A DNA stretch of 64,000 nt from NCBI RefSeq assembly GCF_039542305.1, contig NZ_BAABHW010000001.1, positions 248,001-312,000 on the forward strand, in the 5' to 3' direction. This document shows positions 1-9,039 of this stretch, one piece after another (the stretch's first letter is position 1; every line of letters starts with the position of its first letter). The notes below the pieces were generated by a model. It had not been told where the DNA came from. It did no database searches and saw nothing but the letters and a program-made list of their open reading frames with translations. Source of the DNA: Roseibacterium beibuensis. Its GTDB lineage: Bacteria; Pseudomonadota; Alphaproteobacteria; Rhodobacterales; Rhodobacteraceae. Position numbers and translations under genes: made by a program.

Positions 1-125
1 GCCAGAACGGCGACGTTCGGAATGCGCATCTCGCGCAGGTCCGAGATGGCGACCCAGATGCAGATCGGCAGGGCAAGCGGCAGGAACCAAAGGGCCTGCT
101 CGAAGGTCAGGGCGAGTCCGGTCAT
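1..125 (-). CDS. cpaA: Prepilin peptidase CpaA/TadV, N-terminal fragment
   Basis: Only the first 41 codons are in the window; the gene runs off the left edge. The visible part starts with a hydrophobic segment (residues about 8-28) followed by DLREMRIPN at residues 29-37. This is the first aspartate motif of A24 aspartic prepilin peptidases, with Asp29 as the expected catalytic residue. The family cleaves the leader of Flp-type pilins at the inner membrane, so the two pilins at the other end of this locus are its expected substrates. The start lies 3 bp after the stop of the upstream TPR lipoprotein gene, so it is the distal part of the same operon. The identification rests on motif plus context. 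Confidence 0.85.
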   Translation of the reverse strand, partial: MTGLALTFEQALWFLPLALPICIWVAISDLREMRIPNVAVL

Positions 126-128
126 GGG

Positions 129-983
129 TCAGATGGCCTCCGCGTCGAGGGCGCGCAGGGCGCGCACGGCTGCATCGAAATGCTGGGGATGGGTGTCGAT
201 CGCCTCGGCCAGAAGGGCGCGGCCGGTTTCGGTCTGACCCTGGCGGATGGCGGCCAGGGCAGCGGTGTGCAGCAGTTGCGCGCGCTCGATCTGGGTCATG
301 CGCACCAGCGGCAGGTTGTAGTTGCCTTGCGCCGCCCGCGCCATGACGAGGTTGTTCTTGGCGGTGAAGAGGTCGGGATCGTAAGAGATCGCCTCCATGA
401 ACAGTTCCTCGGCGCCGGCGAAATCGCCGCGCGTCATCATCGAGTAGCCCCAGTTGTTCAACACGCTTGCCGGGCGCGTCGTCAGGCCGGCGGCGGTTTC
501 ATAGAAAGAGTCCGCGCGCTCCCATTCCTGGTTGCTGTCGGCCACCATCGCCTCGAGTCGGTAGCGCTCGTAGGTTTCCATGGTGGGCGGGATGAGGTCG
601 AGTTGCTCTTCGGCTTCGTCCCAGTCGCCATTGCGGATCAGTGCATCGGCATAGTCGATGCGATCCTGGTCAAGTGCGGCATCGTCTTCGAGCACGGCGC
701 GCCAATGCACCAGCGACTCCGCCGCGCGGTTCGCGCGGACGAGGCTGGAGGCCAGCCCCCGGCGAAAGTCGATGCGGTCGGGGGCGTTTTCCAGCGCGCC
801 GCGGAAATAGGTCACGGCCTCTTCCGGGGCGGCGGCGGTCAGCATGATGTCGGACAGGTTCGTATCGTCGATGACGTTCATCGGATCGAGCGCACGGTCG
901 ACATCGGCGTTGGTGGTGCTGTCACAGGCCGCGAGGCCGAGAACGGCGCAAAGGACCGGAATGAACCGGAGATCGGGAACCAT
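129..983 (-). CDS. tadD: TadD-like TPR lipoprotein
   Basis: The product has 284 residues, with a lipoprotein signal ending in LGLAAC (lipid-modified Cys20), then several TPR-like helical pairs from about residue 40 to the end, including a clear NNWGYSMMTRGD unit. I chose the ATG at 983 because GAGG sits six bases upstream; ATGs at 995 and 1010 are in frame but less well placed. TadD-type pilotins are outer-membrane lipoproteins that assist assembly of the Tad secretin. This is the second TPR lipoprotein in tandem here. It is 54 bp downstream of the first and 3 bp ahead of cpaA. The division of labour between the two copies cannot be told from sequence. Confidence 0.82.
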   Translation of the reverse strand: MVPDLRFIPVLCAVLGLAACDSTTNADVDRALDPMNVIDDTNLSDIMLTAAAPEEAVTYFRGALENAPDRIDFRRGLASSLVRANRAAESLVHWRAVLEDDAALDQDRIDYADALIRNGDWDEAEEQLDLIPPTMETYERYRLEAMVADSNQEWERADSFYETAAGLTTRPASVLNNWGYSMMTRGDFAGAEELFMEAISYDPDLFTAKNNLVMARAAQGNYNLPLVRMTQIERAQLLHTAALAAIRQGQTETGRALLAEAIDTHPQHFDAAVRALRALDAEAI

Positions 984-1037
984 GGTCTGCCTCATACTGC
1001 TCGTCCGCATCGTTCCTGTCGCCTTGTTTTCCGGGTC

Positions 1038-1604
1038 TCAGGGGGTTTCGAGAAGTTCGTAAACCCCGGGCCCGCGACGGATCAGGTCGAAACGGTATTC
1101 TTCGTTTTCCACACCATATACCGAATTTTCCATTCGCGCGAGGGCAAGTCTCAAGTTGTCTCTGATCGCGTCCGAACGGCCACTATCCAGCGCGTAGGCT
1201 TGCTGGAAAATCCGGCTGGCCTCGCCGTATTCGCCCTGTTCCATCAGCACGACGCCAAGATTGTTGAGCGCAGGGACGAATTCGGGATCTTCTTCGATGG
1301 CCTGGCGCAGAAGGTCCTCGGCCTGCCCGATGCGGCCGAGCCGGAGATTGGCCGACCCCACCGCCGAAAGCACGTCCACGTTCAGTCCAAGCTCGCCCGC
1401 GGCGCGGTAATACGCGCGCAGGGCCAGGTCGTATTCGCCTGATGCCATCAGCCGGTGTCCCACGATCAACCCATCGACCGACTCTTCGGTGGCATCTATG
1501 CCCGGCGCTTCGGGGTCTGCCCCGGCCAGCGGTCCCGATGGCGTGCAGGCGGCGGCAAGCGACAGCGCGACGACAGGCGCGATGAGACGATATAAGGGCG
1601 GCAT
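1038..1604 (-). CDS. tadD: TadD-like TPR lipoprotein (first copy)
   Basis: This is a 188-residue lipoprotein: the signal ends SLAAAC with Cys20 as the lipidation site, followed by TPR repeats of the type LNNLGVVLMEQGEYGEA (about residues 110-126). GGGAGAG lies seven bases before the ATG. Its place directly after tadC is where tadD normally sits in Tad loci, so this is the more likely classical TadD, a pilotin-like factor for the CpaC secretin. A 7-bp GC hairpin lies in the 107-bp gap before it, so it may be expressed at a lower level than tadC. Confidence 0.85.
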   Translation of the reverse strand: MPPLYRLIAPVVALSLAAACTPSGPLAGADPEAPGIDATEESVDGLIVGHRLMASGEYDLALRAYYRAAGELGLNVDVLSAVGSANLRLGRIGQAEDLLRQAIEEDPEFVPALNNLGVVLMEQGEYGEASRIFQQAYALDSGRSDAIRDNLRLALARMENSVYGVENEEYRFDLIRRGPGVYELLETP

Positions 1605-1637
1605 CGGGTGACTCTCCCGGTACGGACTGCTCTGGCG

Positions 1638-1656
1638 GGGCCGGTTGGTCCGGCCC
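1638..1656 (-). other. GC hairpin between tadC and tadD
   Basis: Perfect inverted repeat GGGCCGG / CCGGCCC with a 5-nt loop, 55 bp after the tadC stop. There is no T-run on the minus strand, so it may attenuate, protect a 3' end, or do nothing. It is the only structured element I see in this 107-bp gap. Confidence 0.4.
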
Positions 1657-1711
1657 TCGCGCGCGGGGTATTCGCGAGCAGTCTAGCGCGAGACGGCCAA
1701 GCTGTCTGCCC

Positions 1712-2692
1712 TCAGTTGCCCAGCATTTGCGCGATGCCATAAACCGACGGGCCGATCAGGATGATCAGAAGCGGCGGCACGCAGAACATCATCGTCGCCA
1801 GCGTCAGCTTTGTGGGCAGCTTGTTGGCCTTTTCCTCGGCGCGCATGACGCGTTTGTCGCGCATTTCGCTGGCATAGACGCGCAGGGCCTCGGCGACCGA
1901 CGTCCCGAAGGTGGCCGACTGGATCAGCGTGGTCACGAAGCTGTTGATATCCTGGATGTCGACACGTTCCGACATGTCGCGCAGCACGCGCGTCTTGTCC
2001 TTGCCGGCCTTCATCTCGTAGGCGACCATCAGGAATTCCTCGGCCAGCGCGGGGTAGGAGCTTTCGATTTCCTTGGCCACGCGGTTGATCGCTTGGTCGA
2101 GCGATTGACCGGCCTCGACGCAGACAAGCATGAGGTCGAGCGCGTCCGGGAAACCGGAAACGATCTGGTCCTGCCGTGTCTGAAGACGGCGCTGGACCCA
2201 GTATTTCGGAGCGTAGTAGCCGATACAGCCGGGCAGCAGCACGGTCAGGATCGAGCTTTGGGCAGAGCCGCCGCCGCCGCCGATCAGCAGGTAGAGCGAC
2301 CCCAGGATCAGACCCCCGATGCCCCCGATCAACTGAGCCAGGTGGAACATCTGCACCGCGCTCTTCGAGCGGTAGCCCGCGCGGATCATGGTGAGTTGCG
2401 AATTCGAAAGCTCTTCCTGGTCCTGCGGTTGCAGGAATTGCGAGAAGCGTTCGAGGCGCTCATCCTTGCCCCCGCCCGCGCGCAGACGCGCCGCCGGTGC
2501 ATCGCCGCCGGCATCATTGCCGGCGTCGTTCAGGCGCGCAAACGGGTCCTTGCCCTTTTTCAGAACCGCCGGCAGCACGAGAAGGATCAACGCCACGCCA
2601 AGCAAGCCGGCCGCGAAAAGGGGGCCAAGCTCACCGAACTGACCCACGAGCCAGTCGTTCACGTCGTCGAAAAGTTTCTGGATCTGGTTCAT
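1712..2692 (-). CDS. tadC: Tad pilus inner-membrane platform protein TadC
   Basis: This 326-residue protein belongs to the GspF/TadC family. Hydrophobic segments lie at about residues 22-44, 115-137, 143-160 and 296-322; the cytoplasmic GspF domain lies between the third and last, containing the conserved CVEAGQSLDQAI stretch. With TadB it forms the inner-membrane platform on which the CpaF ATPase acts to polymerise Flp pilin. It follows tadB by 52 bp. Length and membrane layout are normal for the family, and nothing is missing. Confidence 0.94.
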   Translation of the reverse strand: MNQIQKLFDDVNDWLVGQFGELGPLFAAGLLGVALILLVLPAVLKKGKDPFARLNDAGNDAGGDAPAARLRAGGGKDERLERFSQFLQPQDQEELSNSQLTMIRAGYRSKSAVQMFHLAQLIGGIGGLILGSLYLLIGGGGGSAQSSILTVLLPGCIGYYAPKYWVQRRLQTRQDQIVSGFPDALDLMLVCVEAGQSLDQAINRVAKEIESSYPALAEEFLMVAYEMKAGKDKTRVLRDMSERVDIQDINSFVTTLIQSATFGTSVAEALRVYASEMRDKRVMRAEEKANKLPTKLTLATMMFCVPPLLIILIGPSVYGIAQMLGN

Positions 2693-2744
2693 TCTTGTTT
2701 TGTCCTGCTCGCGTTCCGGTTGGGCGCGTCCCGCGCGCCCGGGA

Positions 2745-3713
2745 TCAGACCTTGATGTTCACCATCATCTTCATGAAGATCATGTTTACCGCCAGCATGA
2801 CCGCGACGACGGCGCAGGCGGGAATGAAGGCGGGGGTGTCGATCACGTCGGCGTAATAGTCGGGCTTCATCACGTTGATGCCGATCAGCGCGAGGATCGG
2901 GAAGAACGACAGGAAGGTGCCCGAGAATTTCGCCTCGGAGGTGATCGCCTTGACCTTGCGGAACAGCTTGAAGCGCGCGCGCATCACGTCGGCGAGGCCC
3001 TGAAGGATCTCGGCGAGGTTGCCTCCCGATTTCTGCTGGATGCCCACGGCCACGGCAAGGAAGCGGAGGTCCTGTATGTCGAGACGCTCGGCCATGGCGC
3101 GGATCGATTCCGAGATGTCGCGGCCATAGGCGGCTTCGTCCGCGATGACGCCCAGTTCCGAGGCCAGCGGGTCCGACATCTCGCGCGACACGGTGGCGAC
3201 GGCCGACACGAAGGGGTGGCCCACGCGCAGCGAGCGCACCATCAGTTCAACTGCGTCGGGCAGTTGCTCTTCCAGCGCGGCGATGCGTTTCTTGGCCTTG
3301 GAATTGACCCAGTAATAGACGGCGCCGACCCCCATGATGACCGACACGAGGATGCGGATCGAAAAGCCCGCGGTGGTCAGGATGGTCAAGCCCAGAAAGG
3401 CGGCGACGGTGATCCCGGCCATGACCATCATCAGCTGTTCGGGCGAGAAGGCGATCGAGGCCTTGTTCGCCTTGTCCGCGATCAGCGAATAGAAGGGGAT
3501 GCGCACCTTGCCCTTGTGCTGGTTCATCTCCTTGCGAAGCTGTGCCAACACGTCCTCGCGCGAAGAGCCCTGTTCCAGCAGGGACAGGCGGCGATTGACG
3601 CGGGCGTTCAGGCTGATCGTCTTGCCGAAAACGGCGAGATAGACACCTTCGACCAGCAGGATGACCGCGACGAAGATGCCGATATAGATAAGCGGTTCGA
3701 TGGAAAGCTGCAT
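2745..3713 (-). CDS. tadB: Tad pilus inner-membrane platform protein TadB
   Basis: This 322-residue GspF-family protein has one N-terminal membrane segment (about 8-28), a pair around residues 93-136, and two near the C-terminus. The soluble GspF domain includes SLRVGHPFVSAV and QQKSGGNLAEIL, both typical of TadB. It is the partner of TadC in the Tad assembly platform. The gene starts 6 bp after cpaF ends, with GGAG nine bases ahead of the ATG, so it is clearly co-transcribed with cpaF. Confidence 0.95.
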   Translation of the reverse strand: MQLSIEPLIYIGIFVAVILLVEGVYLAVFGKTISLNARVNRRLSLLEQGSSREDVLAQLRKEMNQHKGKVRIPFYSLIADKANKASIAFSPEQLMMVMAGITVAAFLGLTILTTAGFSIRILVSVIMGVGAVYYWVNSKAKKRIAALEEQLPDAVELMVRSLRVGHPFVSAVATVSREMSDPLASELGVIADEAAYGRDISESIRAMAERLDIQDLRFLAVAVGIQQKSGGNLAEILQGLADVMRARFKLFRKVKAITSEAKFSGTFLSFFPILALIGINVMKPDYYADVIDTPAFIPACAVVAVMLAVNMIFMKMMVNIKV

Positions 3714-3719
3714 GTCAGA

Positions 3720-5180
3720 TCACTCCGCCGCGACGGGTTCGTAAATGGATGTCGGCAGGTCGTACCCCCACTGGCGGAAGCGGTCGGCATAGTGCGAGCG
3801 CACACCGCAGGCGGTGAAATGACCGATGATGGTGCCGTCGGGTTTCAGGCCGGTGCGCTGGTAGCGGAACACCTCCTGCATGGAGATGACCTCGCCCTCC
3901 ATGCCGGTGACCTCGGTGATCGAAACCATCCGGCGCGAGCCGTCCTGCAGGCGGCTGGCCTGCACGATCAGGTTCACGGCCGAAGAGATCTGGGCGCGCA
4001 CCGCCTTGATCGGCATCTCGATGCCCGACATGGCGACCATGTTTTCAAGGCGCGAACATGCGTCGCGGGCGCTGTTGGCGTGGATCGTGGTCATCGAGCC
4101 GTCATGGCCCGTGTTCATGGCCTGCAACATGTCGATCACTTCCTCGCCGCGGGTCTCGCCGACGATGATGCGGTCGGGGCGCATCCGCAGGGCGTTGCGC
4201 AGACAGTCACGCTGGGTGACGGCGCCCTTGCCCTCGACGTTGGGCGGGCGGCTTTCCATCCGGCCGACATGGACCTGCTGAAGCTGAAGCTCCGCCGTGT
4301 CCTCGATCGTCAGGATGCGTTCCTTGTTGTCGATGAAGGATGACAGCGCGTTGAGCGTGGTCGTCTTACCCGAACCCGTCCCGCCCGAGACGATGACGTT
4401 GAGGCGCGTGGCGACCGCAGCCTGGAGATAGGCGGCCATCTCTTCCGAGAAGGCGCCGAACTTCACCAGGTCGTCGATGCCCAGCTTTTCCTTCTTGAAT
4501 TTCCGGATCGAGACGAGGCTGCCATCCACGGCAACCGGCGGCACCATCGCGTTGAAACGCGAGCCGTCCTTGAGGCGGGCGTCGACATAGGGGTTCGACT
4601 CGTCGACGCGGCGGCCCACGGCCGACACGATCTTGTCGATGATGCGCAACAGGTGGCGTTCGTCCTTGAAGCGCACATCGGAGAGTTGCAGCTTGCCCGC
4701 GCGTTCCACGAACACCCGGTTCGGGCCGTTCACCAGGATATCGTTGACCGTGTCGTCCTTCAGCAGCGGCTCCAGCGGGCCGAGGCCGGTGACCTCGTCG
4801 AACAGTTCGACATTGAGGGTCTGGCGATCCTCGCGGTTCAGCACAACACCCATCTCGGCCAGCTGTTCGCTGGTGATGGCGGTGATCTCGGCGCGCAGCT
4901 CGCTTTCCTTGGCGGTTTCCAGCGCCGACAGGTTCAGGTTGTCGAGCAGGCGGTGATGCATCTCGGTCTTGATTTCATCGAGACGCTGGCGGCGCTTGGC
5001 ATCCTTTTCGTTGCTGGTCGGTGACGCGGCGACGGGGATCTCCGAAACCGGCACCTGTTTGCGCGCGACCTTGGGCTTGTCCGTGGCGTCGGCGGAGGTT
5101 GCGGCCTCGGGCCGGGACGCGGATGCGGCGGGCACCTCTGAAAGCTTGGGCGTTCCTGGCTTGCGGTATTTCGAGAACAT
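3720..5180 (-). CDS. cpaF: Tad pilus secretion ATPase CpaF/TadA
   Basis: The product is a 486-residue type II/IV secretion ATPase. Residues 1-65 are a Pro/Ala-rich low-complexity tail; the N-terminal domain spans about 70-240. The P-loop GGTGSGKTT is at 265-273, followed by the Asp box TIEDTAELQ (about 291-299) and a Walker B/His-box region containing DRIIVGETRG and TTIHANSARD. It powers pilus extension, and in many Tad systems retraction too, by hydrolysing ATP at the TadB/TadC platform. It starts 8 bp after cpaE stops. All catalytic motifs are intact. Confidence 0.97.
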   Translation of the reverse strand: MFSKYRKPGTPKLSEVPAASASRPEAATSADATDKPKVARKQVPVSEIPVAASPTSNEKDAKRRQRLDEIKTEMHHRLLDNLNLSALETAKESELRAEITAITSEQLAEMGVVLNREDRQTLNVELFDEVTGLGPLEPLLKDDTVNDILVNGPNRVFVERAGKLQLSDVRFKDERHLLRIIDKIVSAVGRRVDESNPYVDARLKDGSRFNAMVPPVAVDGSLVSIRKFKKEKLGIDDLVKFGAFSEEMAAYLQAAVATRLNVIVSGGTGSGKTTTLNALSSFIDNKERILTIEDTAELQLQQVHVGRMESRPPNVEGKGAVTQRDCLRNALRMRPDRIIVGETRGEEVIDMLQAMNTGHDGSMTTIHANSARDACSRLENMVAMSGIEMPIKAVRAQISSAVNLIVQASRLQDGSRRMVSITEVTGMEGEVISMQEVFRYQRTGLKPDGTIIGHFTACGVRSHYADRFRQWGYDLPTSIYEPVAAE

Positions 5181-5188
5181 CGCGGAGC

Positions 5189-6472
5189 TTACCTTTTCTT
5201 GGTGACGGCGGTGTCGCCAACCATCGCCGTGAACAAGCCCTGGGCGAGCTTGGCGATTTCCTTGCGCAGCGGGTTCTTCTTGGCAATTTCGGCAAGCGGC
5301 TGGCCATTGTCGCCTGCGGCCATGACCTGTTTGCCGCCCTCGGGCAGGAAGGTGCTGATCTCGACGCCGAGGCTTTCGGCCATCTTCTTGGCGCGGGTCT
5401 TGCCCGACAGGTCGGTCAAGCCGGGCGCGCGGTTCAGGACATATTGCACCTTTTCAAGCGGCAGATCCTCGGAGCGCAGCGCCTTGATGAAACGCATCGC
5501 GTCCTGGGCCGAGCGCAGGTCAAGCTCCAGGGTGGCGAAGAAGATATCGGCGCGGTTCAGGATCGTTTCGGTCCAGACCACGAGGCTGCGCGGCATATCC
5601 ACGATGACGATGTCGAAACACTCCTGCGCATAGTTCAGCAGGGCGTCCAGGTCTTCCGGCCCGACGATATCCAGCGGCAGGATTTCTGGCGGGGCGGTGA
5701 AGACCGAAATCTTGTCGCCATAGCCGACCAGTGCCTGCCGGAACGCATCGACATCCATGCTTTGCGCGTCTTGCAGCATCTCCACCACCACGTCGCGGCG
5801 GGGCAGATCGAGGTAGGTCGCGATCGATCCGAATTGCAGATCGAAATCCATCAGGCAGACGGAGGGCGATGTTTTCTTGTCGGCATGGGCCAGTTCCCAC
5901 GCAAGGTTGGTCGCCAGCGTGCTTGCGCCTGTGCCACCTGCCAGGTTCTGCACGGCGAACAAGGCGCCGCGCCCGCCCAGTTGCGGCTTTGCATTCTCGG
6001 GCGGCGCCACGTCTTTTGCAGGCTGTGCCGGGATCGGTGCGGCTGACACTGCGGGTGGGTCGGCAGGTTCCTTCAGGCGCTCGATCGCGTCATGCAGGGC
6101 ACCTTCGGCCAAAGGGTAAGGCAGGAAATCGGCCGCACCCAGCTTGAGCAGTTGGTGCAGGGCCGCCGGCGAGACGCCATTTGCCACGAGGATCACACGG
6201 ACATCGGCCTGGATTGCCGTTTTGATGATTTCGCCGAGGCTGCCGATATCCGCCTCGTCTTCGGCGTCGATGGCAAGCGCGATGAACCGCAGGTCTTCCG
6301 CTTCGGGTTGCGTGAGAAAAGCGCGCGCCTCGTCGAAGCCGAGATCGCCCCAGCCTTCGCCGAGTTCCGTCTCCATGTCTTCAATCAGCAGGTCGAAACT
6401 CTGCACATTGCGTGACACGGTACAGGCCACGATGGGCGCCGGTTCGGATCGTAGTGCCAGTCCGCTACTCAT
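5189..6472 (-). CDS. cpaE: CpaE/TadZ ParA-like pilus localisation protein with deviant Walker A
   Basis: This 427-residue protein has an N-terminal receiver-like domain (about 14-130), a Pro/Ala linker and a MinD/ParA-fold domain from about 168. The P-loop position reads AGGTGAST (178-185): both lysines of the classical KGGxGKT motif are absent, as in other TadZ/CpaE proteins, so ATP binding and hydrolysis are doubtful. The Walker B-like LMDFDLQFG (about 207-215) remains. In studied relatives it marks a cell pole for pilus assembly. A 264-bp gap with a hairpin separates it from the preceding OmpA-type gene, so cpaE may begin its own transcript. Confidence 0.92.
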   Translation of the reverse strand: MSSGLALRSEPAPIVACTVSRNVQSFDLLIEDMETELGEGWGDLGFDEARAFLTQPEAEDLRFIALAIDAEDEADIGSLGEIIKTAIQADVRVILVANGVSPAALHQLLKLGAADFLPYPLAEGALHDAIERLKEPADPPAVSAAPIPAQPAKDVAPPENAKPQLGGRGALFAVQNLAGGTGASTLATNLAWELAHADKKTSPSVCLMDFDLQFGSIATYLDLPRRDVVVEMLQDAQSMDVDAFRQALVGYGDKISVFTAPPEILPLDIVGPEDLDALLNYAQECFDIVIVDMPRSLVVWTETILNRADIFFATLELDLRSAQDAMRFIKALRSEDLPLEKVQYVLNRAPGLTDLSGKTRAKKMAESLGVEISTFLPEGGKQVMAAGDNGQPLAEIAKKNPLRKEIAKLAQGLFTAMVGDTAVTKKR

Positions 6473-6697
6473 TCCTCAATTCCCAGTCTGGTCCGGGTTT
6501 CCGGATCGTCGTTATGCCCTGGCACGTGTCTGCTCGGTCGCGCTCAGGGGAAGGGGCGCGTCCCCGGGATGCCGGACGGACTCGGACCTCTTCACGGGCA
6601 AAGCTGCCCGGCAAAAGGGGCGACAATGGGACGGAATTTGGGGATTCTGTTTGCGATCCGGGAAAAGCCGGTCTTCTCAACCGCCTGGCCGGCGGGA

Positions 6698-6727
6698 CGC
6701 GGGGGGCCGCCGGAACCGGCCCCGCGC
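6698..6727 (-). terminator. Imperfect GC hairpin after the OmpA-type lipoprotein gene
   Basis: CGCGGGG pairs with CCCCGCG, with further GGCC pairing inside, starting about 10 bp after the stop of the OmpA-type gene. No T-run follows on the minus strand, so termination would be partial at best. The remainder of the 264-bp gap up to cpaE shows no convincing small gene. Confidence 0.4.
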
Positions 6728-6736
6728 GAGATGCGA

Positions 6737-7390
6737 TCAGTCGCTGCTGACGCCCTGATAGGCGCGGTAGATGATGCGCGCGTATTCTCCATCCAGAACC
6801 AACGGATGCGATTGCACGAAGCCCGTGACCTCGGTGACGGTGCGCCGGTTGCGACGCTCTCGTTCTTCGGTGGCGACGATGGGAGAGGTCTCGCCAAGCG
6901 AGACCAGCGCTTCGAGGCGCGAGCGTTCAACGCCTTGGCTGACCAGGAAATCCACCGCCGCGCGGGCGCGGCGCAAGCCGAGCCGTTGGTTGTAGGCGCG
7001 GCTGCCCACCAGGTCGGTATGGCCGTAGACCGAGAAGCGCACCTCGGGGAAATGGCGGATGAAGCGGGCCTGCTGGCGCAACACGGCGCGGGCCTCTTCG
7101 TCCAGCGTGGCGGAGTTGAAGGCGAAGTTGATCGTCGTCGGCACCTCGGCGGCGAAACGCTCGGCAAGGATCTCACCGTATTGCAGTTCGCCGGTGTGGA
7201 AGCCGATATTGTTGCGCGTCGCCTCGCCGAAGTGGCCGTCTTCGTCCAACTGCCACCCAAGTTCGCGACCGCCATCGAGGATGGGTGCATCGCAAGCCGT
7301 AAGGGCCATGACAAGGCTGGCCGCTGCGGCGCCCGACATCAGGCGGGCCACGGTGGTTTTGCGGGCGGGGCGGTGTGTTGCGCTGATCAT
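6737..7390 (-). CDS. OmpA-domain lipoprotein of the Tad locus
   Basis: The 217-residue product carries a lipoprotein signal ending MALTAC (Cys33) and a C-terminal OmpA/MotB peptidoglycan-binding domain at about 90-200. The domain has NSATLDEEARAVL, VYGHTDLVGS and a final RRNRRTV loop. It should anchor the outer membrane to peptidoglycan. It starts 8 bp after cpaC stops, so it is co-transcribed with the secretin and probably helps seat or stabilise the CpaC ring. OmpA-type genes appear in other alphaproteobacterial tad clusters. I chose the ATG at 7390 because the upstream extension lies inside cpaC. Confidence 0.85.
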   Translation of the reverse strand: MISATHRPARKTTVARLMSGAAAASLVMALTACDAPILDGGRELGWQLDEDGHFGEATRNNIGFHTGELQYGEILAERFAAEVPTTINFAFNSATLDEEARAVLRQQARFIRHFPEVRFSVYGHTDLVGSRAYNQRLGLRRARAAVDFLVSQGVERSRLEALVSLGETSPIVATEERERRNRRTVTEVTGFVQSHPLVLDGEYARIIYRAYQGVSSD

Positions 7391-7398
7391 GGTTTCGC

Positions 7399-8790
7399 TC
7401 AATCCATCACGTAGCCGTAGGAACCGGTGAAATCCTGTGCCGCAACATCGCCAGCGGCGGTGCCGCGCCCCTCCACACGTCCCTGGAAGAACAGCTCGTT
7501 CTCGGTCGGGATCTGCACGAGGTCGGTGGGCAGGGTCAGCGCCTCGCCACGCACGGGTGTCACGAGGTGGGCGCTGATAATGATGACCAGTTCGGACTGG
7601 GCCCGCTGGTAGCTGGAGGACCGGAACAAGGTGCCGAGCACCGGCAGGTCGCTGAGCCAAGGCACTTCGCCCAATGAGCTGCGGAAGTCATCCTGCAATA
7701 GACCGGCGATCGCGAAGCTTTCGCCATCGCGCATCTCGACCGTCGTCGCAGCGCGGCGGGTGTTGAGCGACGGGATGTCCGTTCCCTCGATGATTTCGCC
7801 GATCGAGGAAATCTCGGCAATCAATTCGAGGTTAATGATGTCGCCATCCACTACAGTGGGAATGAAGGACAGATTGATGCCGAAGGGCTTGAACTCGACA
7901 GTCGTGCCCCCGCTTTCGGACTCCGTGGGGATCGCGTATTCGCCGCCGGCAAGGAAGGTTGCCGTGCTGCCGGACAGAGCGGACAGGTTGGGTTCGGCCA
8001 GAGTCCGCACGAGACCGTTCGATTCGAGTGCTTCCAGCAGGACGGACAACTGTAGGGAACCGGCCCCAAAGCTGACACCGAGGCCGCCGGCGCGCTCGCC
8101 GGCGTCACCGACGAGGAGGTTGCTTCCGCCGAAAGTCGAAGGTCCGGTCCCCGTTGTGCCGGTGCCGATTGTTACCCCGAAATTCCCTTCGCCGCCGCTG
8201 ATCCCGAGCGAGGTCGACAGTTCCTGTCGGACACTGCGCTGCATTTCAGCGAAACGGACCTGCAGCATGACCTGCTGGGTGCCGCCGACGAGCATCAGGT
8301 TCGACACGCTGCCCGGCGCATAGCGCTCGGCCAGCTGCATGGCGCGCTCGACAGCCTGGGCCGAGCCAACGGTGCCCGACAGCACGATGCCGTCATTTGC
8401 GGTGCGCACCTCGATCGGTTCGCCGGGCAGGATCTCGCGCAGGCGTTCGCGCAGCTCGGCCACGTCTGGCACGACCTGGATCTCGACATTGGCGATCAGG
8501 CTTCCCTCCGCCGAGAGCAGTGTCATAGTCGTGCGACCGGGCGAGCGGCCCAGAACGTAGATGGAGCGTTCGGACAAGGTCGCGATATCGGCGATGGCGG
8601 GGTTGGCGACTGACAGTTCGGCAAAAAGCGTTTCGCTTTCCACCACGACAGCCCTGTTCAGCGGCACGCGCAGGGTGGCCGAGGTGGCGCCTTCCAGCAC
8701 GCGCAGCCCTTGGGCGTCGGCAGTGCCGGGATGCGAAAATGCCGTGAATAGGCCCAGGAGGGCCGCGCTCAGAATGGTCGTCACACGCAT
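7399..8790 (-). CDS. cpaC: Tad pilus secretin CpaC/RcpA
   Basis: This 463-residue outer-membrane secretin has a signal peptide in the first ~26 residues, an N-terminal pilus/BON-type region (about 30-180) and the C-terminal secretin domain. That domain includes the VPWLSDLPVLGTLF signature and the ELVIIISAHLV strand. It forms the gated ring through which the Flp pilus leaves the cell. The ATG at 8790 has GGCAGG upstream and leads straight into the signal peptide; an upstream in-frame ATG is less likely. A strong terminator for cpaB lies upstream, so cpaC needs its own promoter within 8791-8957. Confidence 0.95.
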   Translation of the reverse strand: MRVTTILSAALLGLFTAFSHPGTADAQGLRVLEGATSATLRVPLNRAVVVESETLFAELSVANPAIADIATLSERSIYVLGRSPGRTTMTLLSAEGSLIANVEIQVVPDVAELRERLREILPGEPIEVRTANDGIVLSGTVGSAQAVERAMQLAERYAPGSVSNLMLVGGTQQVMLQVRFAEMQRSVRQELSTSLGISGGEGNFGVTIGTGTTGTGPSTFGGSNLLVGDAGERAGGLGVSFGAGSLQLSVLLEALESNGLVRTLAEPNLSALSGSTATFLAGGEYAIPTESESGGTTVEFKPFGINLSFIPTVVDGDIINLELIAEISSIGEIIEGTDIPSLNTRRAATTVEMRDGESFAIAGLLQDDFRSSLGEVPWLSDLPVLGTLFRSSSYQRAQSELVIIISAHLVTPVRGEALTLPTDLVQIPTENELFFQGRVEGRGTAAGDVAAQDFTGSYGYVMD

Positions 8791-8957
8791 GGTGAACCTG
8801 CCTTTATGCCTCTGTTGGGCGTTGTCCGATTGGCCGCCCATTTCGTTCACAGTGCATCAAATTCGCTTTTCGCGCAAGAATCACGATGTTGCGGGGCACT
8901 GTTTATGTGGTCGAAAGGGCACGTTGTGGATAAAAATCGACGGTGCCGATGCGAAAA

Positions 8958-8997
8958 AGCGCCCCGGCGTGTCGCTGTTCACGACAGTCGGGGCGCT
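8958..8997 (-). terminator. Intrinsic terminator between cpaB and cpaC
   Basis: On the minus strand an 8-bp outer stem (AGCGCCCC / GGGGCGCT) encloses a 5-bp inner stem (TGTCG / CGACA) and is followed at once by TTTTT. It starts about 40 bp after the cpaB stop. It splits the tad locus and implies a separate promoter for cpaC. The remaining 8791-8957 stretch holds no gene I can support. Confidence 0.8.
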
Positions 8998-9039
8998 GTG
9001 AGACGTCAGATGGTGCGCCGGGGGCGACGCGGAAGGGGC

